Origin: Methanocalculus sp.
Lineage (GTDB): Archaea; Halobacteriota; Methanomicrobia; Methanomicrobiales; Methanocorpusculaceae
Direction of reading: 5' to 3'
Length of the DNA stretch: 64,000 nt
Assembly (NCBI GenBank): GCA_013329165.1
Contig: DUKV01000005.1
Location: 1-64,000, forward strand
In this document: positions 51,261 to 60,181 of the stretch, in pieces
Layout: every line of letters begins with the position of its first letter
Position numbering within the stretch: the first letter of the stretch is position 1
Program-made: the position numbers and the translations under genes
The notes under the pieces: generated by a model
The model's database searches: none
Told to the model about the DNA's origin: nothing
What the model saw: only the letters and a program-made list of their open reading frames with translations

Positions 51261-53662
51261 ATTCTCACCCCGAGGAACCGTCCGATATCTTCAATCTGTT
51301 CAGGAAGTGAATGGTACCGGCGGTCTCCCGCTTTTCCATTCCGTACCGGCATGTATGCATCCCTCAGTTGAATAAAAGCGTTCTGCGCCTCCCAGAGAGA
51401 CGGGGTGAGGGAAAGGCCGGATATTACCTGAATGATCCCAAATATTGATGCCAGAATGGAGGGATCACCGGGACTGCCCAGGAGATCCTGAAGAAGAAGA
51501 GAGAGGCGGGATCCCGTCATCATCGAGAGCTTCTCCTTTTCGGGAGGTATTGCAAAACGCTGCATGGCATCGACGATACGGGACATCTCCACCGGATCAG
51601 GGCGTGTGCTCCCAACTGCCAGAACCAGATCGCGGTGTAAAATATGCGCAACCGGAACAGCGATTGCGGCAGGGATTGGCATCTCCAGCATATGCATCGA
51701 CTCCATCAGCGGGAGATATCTGGTATAAATATCCTGAAATGAATCTTCAATCCTGCTTATACTGGTCTTGAGGATCAGGCTGACGATCGTCCGGGCCTCA
51801 TCACGGAGGAGATCGGTTCCCCGGATGCACCCCTCGCCAAACCAGCGGGTGAGCTCATCATAGAATGAAGATGTCGGATCACGCCATGCAGCACATACCG
51901 CATCGCGGATCTCGCCGAACGCCTTCCCGCCCGCATATGGCGCAACACCTGCAAGAAGATTCGGGCCGCCGGGATAGGCTGCCGCATAGATGAATTCCTT
52001 TGATTCGCATGTCAGGAGTGACCGTACCCTGGCTGCCCCGACAGCAATCCGCCGCCGCTCTTCCTGCTCCTGACAATCCCTGAACCGGGTCACCTGGTAT
52101 ATTGCATGGGTGCTTGTATCAGGATAGGAACAGAAGAGCGAGGTGAGTGCAAAGTGTCCACATACCTTTCTCAGATCTGTTATATGCGGAAGAACACGGC
52201 TCTGCCATACCGAGGCGCCATCGGAATAGCCGATGGTATTTGCTTTTGCCTGGGCAAGCATAGAAAGGAGATCGGCAGTTGGATCGGCACCGCCGGTCGA
52301 TCGATAGAGCTGAAGTGCCCGTGCCGCGTACCACATCACCTGTACCGCTTCTATTCCGGCGATATCATCAAAGAACCATCCGCAGCTGGTATACATCAGC
52401 ATCAGGTTTCGCTGCATCTCAAGGAGTTCGAGCACAAGAACCAGTTCTTCACGATCAAGGGATCGGGTGGCATGCTTTTCAAGGAATGCCGCTCTCTTCG
52501 TATGGCTCCTGTCATTGATGATACTGATGTATTCATTCCTCGCGGCCCATGGGTCCTGCAGGAGCGGGGATGCGGCTTCCTCGTAATGAATAGAGGCACG
52601 ATCACGGAGGAGATCGAATGCACGGCGGAGGTGCATCCTCCATTCAAGTGACCAGCCGGGATGGGCACCTGTTGAACACGTGCATCCGCCCTTCCAGCGG
52701 GCGAGTGAATGCGGGCAGCTCCAGGCAGTATCCTCCCTGATCTCTATCTCCTGTTGAGGCGGATGAGTGGAGAGATACTCGCCATATATGGTTGGGGTGA
52801 TGCCCTCTTCTCCGAGCCGTGAGAGGCAGTATGCAAGTGCCATCTCACCGAAATGGAAGTGATGCCCATAGGTCTCCCCGTCAATTGCGAAGTGTACGAG
52901 TTGATCCTCCTCCCTTCCGTCAAATGCCCCTGCAAGGCGTGACAAAAGCCAGTGGCCATCCCTGAGAAGATTCCCAAATGCCACTTCGTGGGCAATGCCG
53001 ACATCATTGATGAAAATGGCAATCTCCTGCCCTTCACCCGGATCCACCCGGTACGGCACCTTCGGATCGATCCATCCATCAGGAAGAGATCTCCACGTGC
53101 CATTCTGGTCTCTCACACGGGCGACCTGGTGGGGCTCGAGGATCACATACCGGATGCCTTCGGCTGCCATGATACGAAGCGTCTCCAGATCGACAGCCAT
53201 TTCAGGGAGCCACATGCCTTCAGGCTCCCTCCCGAACCGGTCAAGGAAGTCTTCCACGCCCCAGCGGACCTGGGTCTGCTTATCGCGTCTGTTTGCAAGC
53301 GGCATGATCATGTGGTTGTAGCACTGGGCGATCGCAGGGCCATGCCCCCTGAAACGATTCGATCCGATATGGTCGGCTTCGATGAGTGCAAGATAGGTAT
53401 TCGGATGATTATCCTCAAGCCATGAAAGGAGCGTCGGGCCGGCATTAAAGCTCATCATCGAATAATTATTCACTATTCTCGTGATCAGACCATCTTCATC
53501 GAGGATTCTGGCGGCGGAGTTTGGCGCATAGCACTCGGCGGTGATCCGCTCGTTCCAGTCATGGAACGGATATGCCGAATCCTGTACCTCTATCCTCTCG
53601 AACCAGGGGTTTTCTCGCGGGGGCTGGTAGAAATGACCATGGATACAGGCATAACGGCTCAT
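51257..53662 (-). CDS. GH57 domain protein with DUF3536
   Basis: The N-terminal 300 residues are a GH57-type deacetylase/amylase barrel: CIHGHFYQPPRENPWFE (His residues of the GH57 first motif), GMWLPEMAVDLETL (catalytic Glu) and DGETYGHHFHFGEMALAYCL (Asp). The rest is DUF3536, an alpha-helical region found in such large GH57 proteins. The substrate is unknown; context indicates an alpha-glucan. ATG 53662 overlaps the glgB stop as ATGA, giving 801 residues. Confidence 0.9.
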   Translation of the reverse strand: MSRYACIHGHFYQPPRENPWFERIEVQDSAYPFHDWNERITAECYAPNSAARILDEDGLITRIVNNYSMMSFNAGPTLLSWLEDNHPNTYLALIEADHIGSNRFRGHGPAIAQCYNHMIMPLANRRDKQTQVRWGVEDFLDRFGREPEGMWLPEMAVDLETLRIMAAEGIRYVILEPHQVARVRDQNGTWRSLPDGWIDPKVPYRVDPGEGQEIAIFINDVGIAHEVAFGNLLRDGHWLLSRLAGAFDGREEDQLVHFAIDGETYGHHFHFGEMALAYCLSRLGEEGITPTIYGEYLSTHPPQQEIEIREDTAWSCPHSLARWKGGCTCSTGAHPGWSLEWRMHLRRAFDLLRDRASIHYEEAASPLLQDPWAARNEYISIINDRSHTKRAAFLEKHATRSLDREELVLVLELLEMQRNLMLMYTSCGWFFDDIAGIEAVQVMWYAARALQLYRSTGGADPTADLLSMLAQAKANTIGYSDGASVWQSRVLPHITDLRKVCGHFALTSLFCSYPDTSTHAIYQVTRFRDCQEQEERRRIAVGAARVRSLLTCESKEFIYAAAYPGGPNLLAGVAPYAGGKAFGEIRDAVCAAWRDPTSSFYDELTRWFGEGCIRGTDLLRDEARTIVSLILKTSISRIEDSFQDIYTRYLPLMESMHMLEMPIPAAIAVPVAHILHRDLVLAVGSTRPDPVEMSRIVDAMQRFAIPPEKEKLSMMTGSRLSLLLQDLLGSPGDPSILASIFGIIQVISGLSLTPSLWEAQNAFIQLRDAYMPVRNGKAGDRRYHSLPEQIEDIGRFLGVRI

Positions 53663-55557
53663 GATCCACCTCTCTCCGGCCTGAGGATGACCGCCCCAAG
53701 CGGCGGGAGTGTCAGAGAGAGGGAACAGGGGAGGCCATGCCATGGGTACTCATCTGCCATCACAGAACCGTTGTTCCCGCAGTTGCTCCCACCATAGAAG
53801 CCGGAATCGGTGTTGATCAACTCCTCCCAGAGACCCCCTTCCGGCACGCCGATACGATAGGCATAACGGGGAACCGGCGTAAAATTGCAGATACAGGCAA
53901 CCGGCGCTTCTGCATCGGCTCTCCTGAGATAGGCAATCACGCTCTGATCGCTGTCACCATGATCGATCCACGAGAAGCCTTCGCTTCTGTCATCGGCACG
54001 ATAGAGCGAGGGCTCTCTCCTGTAGAGATGGTTCAGATCCCCCACCAGTTTCATAACCCCTCTGTGCATGTCACCTGATAGGAGGTGCCAGTCGAGGCTC
54101 GATTCATGATCCCATTCACGCCACTGTGCAAATTCATCTCCCATGAAGAGGAGTTTTCTTCCCGGATGAGTGTACATATACCCAAAGAGAAGCCTGAGAT
54201 GTGCGAATTTCTGCCACCAGTCACCGGGCATCTTTCCGATCAGCGAGCCCTTCCCATAGACCACCTCATCATGAGAAAGCGGGAGGAGATAGTTTTCACT
54301 GAATGCATAGATGATCGAGAAGGTCAGTTCGTCATGGTGGTAGCGGCGGTGAATCGGATCCCGCATCATATACCGGAGCGTATCATGCATCCATCCCATA
54401 TTCCATTTCAGGCCAAACCCAAGCCCCCCTGCAAAAGTCGGACGGGTGACCATCGGCCATGCAGTCGATTCTTCAGCGATCACCTGTACATCAGGAAACG
54501 CGGCATAGACCGTCTCATTCAGTAATTGCAGGAACCGGATTGCGTCCAGATTCTCCTTACCCCCGTATATATTCGGCACCCATTCGCCGGAAGGCCGTGC
54601 ATAGTCAAGGTAGAGCATCGAGGCGACGCCATCCACCCTCAGTCCGTCTGCATGATAGCGATCGAGCCAGAAATGGGCACTTGAGAGGAGAAACGATCGC
54701 ACCTCGTTCCGACTGTAATTGAAGATACAGCTCTGCCATTCGGGGTGGAACCCCTGCTTCGGGTCGGCGTGTTCATAACAGTGCGACCCGTCAAAGAGGG
54801 AAAGGGCATGGGAATCAGAGGGGAAATGGGAGGGGACCCAGTCCAGAATGACGCCGATTCTGTTTTGGTGAAGATGATCGATCAGGTACATCAGGTCCTC
54901 AGGCGGGCCGTACCGGGCCGTGGGCGCGAAATATCCGGTTGTCTGGTATCCCCACGAACCATAGAACGGGTGCTCCATCACAGGCAGGAACTCGACATGG
55001 GTAAACCCCGTCTCATGGATATATTCGGAGAGGAGTGGAGCCATCTCCCTGTAGCCAGGCATCCTCCCGCCATCTTCGGGGACACGCCGCCACGATCCGA
55101 TATGGAGCTCATAGATCGAGAGTGGGGCATCAAGAGCATTTGTGGAGATGCGCTCCTCCATCCATGCCCGATCTCCCCAGGCATAAGAGAGGGAGGCGAT
55201 CCTGGAGGCGGTCTTTGGAGGTTCTTCCCAGGCAAAACAGAGAGGGTCGCCCTTGAAAATGGTAGAGCCATCACGGGTTTCTATCGCATACTTATAGGGA
55301 GAGCCGGGGGTGATCCCCCCGACTGTCCCTTCCCAGACACCTGAACTATCCCAGCGCGGATACAGGGGATCGATCCATGGCTGCCAGGAGTTTTGATCGG
55401 ATACCACCGACACACGGCGCGCCTCCGGCGCCCAGACAGAGAAACGGGTTTCATTCCCTGAAAGGTGAGCTCCAAGAAACTCGTAGATCCGGGCATGCGA
55501 GCCCTCGCGGAAGAGGTAGATGTCAAACTCTGTCGGATTCCTCCCATTCGTTGCCAT
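53659..55557 (-). CDS. glgB: 1,4-alpha-glucan branching enzyme
   Basis: GlgB (GH13) introduces alpha-1,6 branches. A CBM48 module (VWAPEARRVSVVSD, about residues 37-120) precedes the barrel with VILDWVPSHFP, DGLRVDGVASMLYLDY (nucleophile Asp), IAEESTAWP (acid/base Glu) and LPLSHDEVVYGKGS. The 632 residues from ATG 55557, with GAGAGG just upstream, are normal. Start lies 13 bases after the glucan synthase stop. Confidence 0.96.
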   Translation of the reverse strand: MATNGRNPTEFDIYLFREGSHARIYEFLGAHLSGNETRFSVWAPEARRVSVVSDQNSWQPWIDPLYPRWDSSGVWEGTVGGITPGSPYKYAIETRDGSTIFKGDPLCFAWEEPPKTASRIASLSYAWGDRAWMEERISTNALDAPLSIYELHIGSWRRVPEDGGRMPGYREMAPLLSEYIHETGFTHVEFLPVMEHPFYGSWGYQTTGYFAPTARYGPPEDLMYLIDHLHQNRIGVILDWVPSHFPSDSHALSLFDGSHCYEHADPKQGFHPEWQSCIFNYSRNEVRSFLLSSAHFWLDRYHADGLRVDGVASMLYLDYARPSGEWVPNIYGGKENLDAIRFLQLLNETVYAAFPDVQVIAEESTAWPMVTRPTFAGGLGFGLKWNMGWMHDTLRYMMRDPIHRRYHHDELTFSIIYAFSENYLLPLSHDEVVYGKGSLIGKMPGDWWQKFAHLRLLFGYMYTHPGRKLLFMGDEFAQWREWDHESSLDWHLLSGDMHRGVMKLVGDLNHLYRREPSLYRADDRSEGFSWIDHGDSDQSVIAYLRRADAEAPVACICNFTPVPRYAYRIGVPEGGLWEELINTDSGFYGGSNCGNNGSVMADEYPWHGLPCSLSLTLPPLGAVILRPERGGS

Positions 55558-55570
55558 TTTGCCTCTCCTC

Positions 55571-56716
55571 TCAGCAGAGCGGGGGTCTGAGCACCCTGAT
55601 ATACGCATGATGCATCTTTTCGGCGATCCCTTCCCAGTTGAACTGCTCCTCCACCTTCCGCCTGCCTGCGATTCCCATGGATCTGAGGAACTCCGGATTG
55701 TTCAATGAATAGGAGATTCCCCATGCCAGCGGTTCTGCAACCGGAGGAACCTTGATCCCGTCAATGAGGTTTTCGATGTTCATCGAAAGACCTCCGACAT
55801 CCGATGCAACCACTCCTTTTTCTGCACTCCACGCTTCTGTGAGCACCAGGCCAAAAGGTTCGTTTCTACTCGGGATACAGATGAGATCGGCGGCATTCAG
55901 AAGTTCCAGGTGCTCCCGATCCGAGACATACCCGATACACTGCACCGGGAGGTTACGGGCACGTTCCCGAAGCATCTCGAGCATCTCCCCGGTTCCGGCG
56001 AGGATGAACTGGACATCCTCTCTCCGGGCAAGTACATGCGGAACTGCGTCCATCAGGATATCGGGCCCTTTCTGCCAGCTGAGACGCCCTACAAAGAGGA
56101 CGAGCGGTGCCAGATGATGGATACCATATCTCTTCTTCACATCCCTGGCATGTACTTCGATCCGGTACAGATCCGGGTCAATGCCATTTGGAATGATACA
56201 GATCTTATGTTCGGGGACATCATACAACCACATTAACTCTACTTTTGTGACCTTCGAGACGGTGATAATCGCTCGCGCAATATCTGCCGAAGCTTTTTCA
56301 ATAGCTGATATCTCCTTAAATTCGAACCATTCGCCAAAAGAACCTCCATTCCTGCCATATTCGGTGGAATGAAATGTCAAGACGCAGATTCTGTCATGGA
56401 ACGTCCGGAGCGTCTGATAAAAATGCCAGTCATGAAAGTGGAGCAGGTCAAAGGGGGGATCATCATATTCAAGAAACCGGCGTGTCGCATCCTCGCTCAT
56501 CTGCCTGCAATGAGAGAGGATATCAGCATCAGCAGGTGAAACGCAGTGGAAATGAACGCCATTTTTTATGAAATCCCCATCCCCGCGGGTAAAGTAATGC
56601 ACTTCATAGTGTTGTGCAAGGTGTTCAGCCATGTAGGTTGCAGCAGGTGCAAGCCCCCCAACCTTCTTTGTATAGAGAGATTCCCAGGCAAAGTAAGCTA
56701 TTTTAAGCGATTCCAT
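55571..56716 (-). CDS. glgA: GT4-type glycogen/glucan synthase
   Basis: This is a retaining glycosyltransferase with GT-B fold. MESLKIAYFAWESLYTKKVGG begins the acceptor domain, VLFVGRLSWQKGPDILMDAV the donor domain, and SRNEPFGLVLTEAWSAEKG carries the E-x7-E motif. With 381 residues it is shorter than GT5 bacterial GlgA and belongs to the GT4 group of archaeal glycogen synthases. Sugar donor (UDP- or ADP-glucose) is not decidable. The ATG lies inside the GH57 3' end (19-base overlap). Confidence 0.9.
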   Translation of the reverse strand: MESLKIAYFAWESLYTKKVGGLAPAATYMAEHLAQHYEVHYFTRGDGDFIKNGVHFHCVSPADADILSHCRQMSEDATRRFLEYDDPPFDLLHFHDWHFYQTLRTFHDRICVLTFHSTEYGRNGGSFGEWFEFKEISAIEKASADIARAIITVSKVTKVELMWLYDVPEHKICIIPNGIDPDLYRIEVHARDVKKRYGIHHLAPLVLFVGRLSWQKGPDILMDAVPHVLARREDVQFILAGTGEMLEMLRERARNLPVQCIGYVSDREHLELLNAADLICIPSRNEPFGLVLTEAWSAEKGVVASDVGGLSMNIENLIDGIKVPPVAEPLAWGISYSLNNPEFLRSMGIAGRRKVEEQFNWEGIAEKMHHAYIRVLRPPLC

Positions 56717-58116
56717 AGCTGATCGATCCTGTTCGCAATGACGTGTCTGATCTCCTGCCGATCCCGGAGAGGATGAATACGTTCTGCAAGCATCGTATCC
56801 CCTATCACATCCCTGATCCATTTATACAGATCTGATCGTTCGCAATGATGGAGAATGCATTCATCGCTGGCGAGATCCATGAGTTTCACGAACTCATCAA
56901 GTGAATGGGCAGAGAATCCTTCACGGTGATAGGGCGTGCAGAAGTGGAAGGCGCGATCGGGAGAGACGCACCGCAGATATCGGGCGGCACTTTTTGACCT
57001 GACTTTTCTGCTCTGTTCATCCTCAAACCGGCTGAGTGCCCCGAGATACTGTGTAAATGCCTCATGTGCTTCTGCCTGTGTCCGGTGGTTTAACAGCATC
57101 CCACAGGATCCGGAGGTCGTTGCCATCGACTCAAAGAGATCCATTGACTGAAAAAGCCTCAGTGTTCTCCTATCAAAGACCCATCGTCCGGCTGCCCTGA
57201 GTGCGTCCAGTGCCGTGCACTGGAGCATATTCACAGGCCAGACCACAGGTGACCTGTCCAACAGCTCATCGGGCACCGGCTCCGGGGAGAGAGACGATTG
57301 GATCGTATCCGAGGGGAGGACGGTCTTCACGCCATGATCGGCATATGCGGCGGGGAGCTCCTCAAGGAAACGGAAAATTCCGCTTTCCGCAGAGAAACGC
57401 CCCCCAAATACCTCAATATCAACTATGATATGAACAGTGCCCCCCCCTATGGATGCCACCCACCCGGCATATGTCTGCGGGGAGAGAGGATGATAGGCCC
57501 AGTCCACCTGCCCGAATCTATAGGCGATGTCATCTGAGAGTTCGCAGTGGCGGATAAGAACAGGCATCCCTTCCACCTGATAGCTCCCGGCAGGATTGAG
57601 CTCAGGGGCGTTTCTCCCAAATATATCGGTATATATGGCTGAAAAACCCATATCATGCGCGACACGGGTGATTGTCCTGTTAAAGACAGACTCTGTGGCA
57701 AGCATGATGGAGGGAGTGCGCCCCGAGAACTCCTGCATCAGCGAACGATGCATTTCAAGCTGCGTCCGGTACTCTTCAGCATCATGAAAGATCCCGATGA
57801 CCGAGTGGTAGTATGTCTCTGCAAGAAGCCCGGCATTCCGGTGGGTAGCCGCCTGTGAGAGGAGAGAGTACAGATCCGGATCTGCCTGCTCAAGCAGTTC
57901 GATGAACATCCCGGAGAGCAGGAGGCTGCACCTAAAACCCTCATCCATGATGCCAAGGAGGGTCTCTGCTGCCGGAGTATAGCTTGATCTTGAGAAGCGG
58001 CGGATTCTCTCTCTGTTGCTTCTGTCTGAAAACGGCGATGGCGTACTCTCCGTATCTATTGACCCGGATACATATGCCGGATTGATCTCTGCCGGATGAC
58101 GGAAGACAAAACCCAT
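56698..58116 (-). CDS. GH57 family alpha-amylase-like protein
   Basis: The 472-residue product starts MGFVFRHPAEINPAY after GGAGGT at four bases. A GH57 barrel is indicated by MDEGFRCSLLLSGMFIELLE, MLATESVFNRTITRVAHDMG (probable nucleophile Glu) and VDIEVFGGRF (the D-x-E-x-F-G block, usually DYETFG). The first motif is FRHPAEI rather than the common Q-H-Q-P. A minus-strand TATA-like TAGTATTTATACT (58174-58186) could start the cluster transcript. It probably hydrolyses or transfers alpha-1,4-glucan. Confidence 0.85.
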   Translation of the reverse strand: MGFVFRHPAEINPAYVSGSIDTESTPSPFSDRSNRERIRRFSRSSYTPAAETLLGIMDEGFRCSLLLSGMFIELLEQADPDLYSLLSQAATHRNAGLLAETYYHSVIGIFHDAEEYRTQLEMHRSLMQEFSGRTPSIMLATESVFNRTITRVAHDMGFSAIYTDIFGRNAPELNPAGSYQVEGMPVLIRHCELSDDIAYRFGQVDWAYHPLSPQTYAGWVASIGGGTVHIIVDIEVFGGRFSAESGIFRFLEELPAAYADHGVKTVLPSDTIQSSLSPEPVPDELLDRSPVVWPVNMLQCTALDALRAAGRWVFDRRTLRLFQSMDLFESMATTSGSCGMLLNHRTQAEAHEAFTQYLGALSRFEDEQSRKVRSKSAARYLRCVSPDRAFHFCTPYHREGFSAHSLDEFVKLMDLASDECILHHCERSDLYKWIRDVIGDTMLAERIHPLRDRQEIRHVIANRIDQLWNRLK

Positions 58117-58189
58117 GCATACCTCCGGAGGCTGCGGGGTGAGAGCGGGCATGAGGAGGAATAAGGGCGATAGAGTATAAATACTATTT

Positions 58190-58960
58190 CTATACAACCA
58201 GCTCTCTCACTGATGCGATCGAATCAATAATCCGATCCGGGGTGATCCCTGACTCCCGGGCAGCCGCAGACGAATACTTGCCGGTTTTTACGAGTACGCC
58301 AACAAGCCCTGCGTTCTGTGCACCACCCACATCTGTCCTGATATCATCCCCGATCATCGCGGTCTTCTCCGGCTCTACACCCATCATCGCAGATGCGGAG
58401 AGGAAGGCGTCAGGCGAGGGTTTGCCCGTCACCACCGCGGCTCTTCCGGTGGCGTACTCAAGTGCCGCGACAAACGGCCCGGCAGCGAGGGTGAGTCCGT
58501 CTTCGGCCATCCAGTACCGGTCCCGCTCAAGGGCGATGAAGAGGGCACCGTCATTGATCTCACGGAATGCCCCATTCAGGATGCCGAAGGTAAAGGCAGA
58601 TCCGGCATCCCCCACTATCACGGCTTCTGCGTCCTCAGGGGCTTCGGTGATGCCCGCATCAAGAAATTCGGATCTGGCGGCATCGGTCATCAGGAGACGG
58701 CAGGCGCTGATCTCTTTCTCTTCAAGGAGCCGGAGGGCAGCAACGACCGGGGTTGTGATCTGATCGACTCGTATGCTGAACCCGGCCTGGTTGAGCCGCT
58801 CCGCAATCTGCCGCCTGCTCCGCCGGGTCGAGTTCGAGACGAACCGATGGGGGATTCCCTGATCTTCAAGCCAGTGGATGGCCCCGGGTGCGCCAGGGAT
58901 CGGCACGCCGCCGACTGCCAGCACCCCGTCAATATCTATGAGAACTGCCTGTATCGGCAT
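58190..58960 (-). CDS. HAD-IIA family sugar-phosphatase-like hydrolase
   Basis: MPIQAVLIDIDGVLAVGG carries HAD motif I (D-x-D), FVSNSTRRSRRQIAERL motif II, TGKPSPDAF motif III with Lys, and MIGDDIRTDVGGAQNAG motif IV. The large C2 cap between 60 and 170 defines subclass IIA (NagD/LHPP-like). Phosphatase activity on small phosphates is likely; specificity is unknown. ATG 58960 has GGAGGT five bases upstream, giving 256 residues. It sits directly upstream of the glycogen cluster, but that cluster appears to have its own promoter. Confidence 0.9.
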   Translation of the reverse strand: MPIQAVLIDIDGVLAVGGVPIPGAPGAIHWLEDQGIPHRFVSNSTRRSRRQIAERLNQAGFSIRVDQITTPVVAALRLLEEKEISACRLLMTDAARSEFLDAGITEAPEDAEAVIVGDAGSAFTFGILNGAFREINDGALFIALERDRYWMAEDGLTLAAGPFVAALEYATGRAAVVTGKPSPDAFLSASAMMGVEPEKTAMIGDDIRTDVGGAQNAGLVGVLVKTGKYSSAAARESGITPDRIIDSIASVRELVV

Positions 58961-59049
58961 GAAATACCTCCTGTGCCTGTCTGTTCGCGGAACGAGATGG
59001 GAACCACCATGAAGATACACTTCCCTCTTCTGCAATAAGCCGTTTGCCG

Positions 59050-59082
59050 TTCACTTTCACGCCCCGCTCAAGGGATTTATCT
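59050..59082 (+). promoter_or_regulatory. conserved 20-bp motif and TATA region, copy 2
   Basis: TTCACTTTCACGCCCCGCTC (59050-59069), then GGATTTAT (59073-59080). It matches the element at 47232 in 19 of 20 positions, with the TATA-like segment at the same offset. The ATG of the MrfB-like gene is 55 bases from the motif start. Confidence 0.55.
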
Positions 59083-59104
59083 CAGATCACCCTGATGAGT
59101 ACAT

Positions 59105-60181
59105 ATGGGACGATCTGCGGGTGCCTTTACGGATGCAGGGACGTTCTGGCGGCAGAGGATCAATGCAGCGCCAGACTATTCGGTCATTGAACATGACAAC
59201 CGTTTCAGGGCACATATCGCACGATCCCCGGTCTTCGCATCTGCATACCAGAGATGTATGGTCGATCGCGATGCACTTCTCAGTACCTATGCGGGATCTG
59301 ACCTCGCTGATATCTGCGAGGGGGACGAGGTGGAGACAGATGAGGGGATCTGCCTCAGGATCACCGAAGAGCAAATACATCAGCAGTTCTCGCTTCATCC
59401 GGCAGAGGCAAAAGAGCACCTGGCCGGAAGGCTCAGGCTCATACCCGGTATCGGGCCTGCCACCGAGCGGCTGCTTATCAGGAAGGGGTGCAGGACGATC
59501 TATGATCTCCGCCATATCAGGCGGTTCCAAAACAGTGCAGAAGAGGTGCTTCAGATCATCGAAGAGGGCGACTTTGGAGCTGTTGCCGCTTTAATCGCAG
59601 GGAGAATGGGTCGGACACATCCCGATATCATCATGGCATCGGCCTTCTCCCCGGATGAGCGGTTCTGTTTTCTGGATATCGAGACCCTCGGCGTCTTCTC
59701 ACGCCCGGTCTTTCTGATCGGATCGGCTGAGCTCAGGGGCGGACGGATCTGCTTCCACCAGTTCCTCGCCCGCGATATCGACGAGGAGCTCCCTGCACTC
59801 CTTGCCTGGAGAGATTCGGTGCCACAGGATGCAACGGTCATCAGTTATAACGGGAGATCCTTTGATCTGCCGTACCTGGCAGATCGGTTCGCCTATTATG
59901 GGATCGACCACGAGATTGCCAGAGACCAGATCGACCTCCTCCATATCACCCGGAGGATGCACAGGAGTTCACTCCCCGACTGCCGCCTCGGTACGGTCGA
60001 GGAGGAGCTGCTCGGGATAGAGAGGGGATCAGATCTTCCGGGGGCACTGGTTCCCGAATTCTACGACATCTACCGGAGAACAAAGAATCCGGGCCCTCTT
60101 CTCCCGGTGCTGAAGCATAACCGGCAGGATGTCCTCTCCCTCATCGAACTCCTCCGCTCGTACCGGGAGAGGGCAGGATGA
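59105..60181 (+). CDS. mrfB: MrfB/YprB-like DEDD exonuclease
   Basis: This ribonuclease H-like protein has FLDIETLGVFSRPVFLIG (motif with D and E, near residue 180), SYNGRSFDLPYLADRF (Asp) and KHNRQDVLSLIELL (H-N-R-x-D), giving the DEDDh-type two-metal site of the YprB family. A helix-hairpin-helix-like segment LIPGIGPATERLLIRKGC near 120 may bind DNA. In Bacillus, YprB/MrfB works with the YprA/MrfA helicase in repair of mitomycin-type damage. Here mrfA follows with ATGA overlap. Confidence 0.85.
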   Translation: MGRSAGAFTDAGTFWRQRINAAPDYSVIEHDNRFRAHIARSPVFASAYQRCMVDRDALLSTYAGSDLADICEGDEVETDEGICLRITEEQIHQQFSLHPAEAKEHLAGRLRLIPGIGPATERLLIRKGCRTIYDLRHIRRFQNSAEEVLQIIEEGDFGAVAALIAGRMGRTHPDIIMASAFSPDERFCFLDIETLGVFSRPVFLIGSAELRGGRICFHQFLARDIDEELPALLAWRDSVPQDATVISYNGRSFDLPYLADRFAYYGIDHEIARDQIDLLHITRRMHRSSLPDCRLGTVEEELLGIERGSDLPGALVPEFYDIYRRTKNPGPLLPVLKHNRQDVLSLIELLRSYRERAG

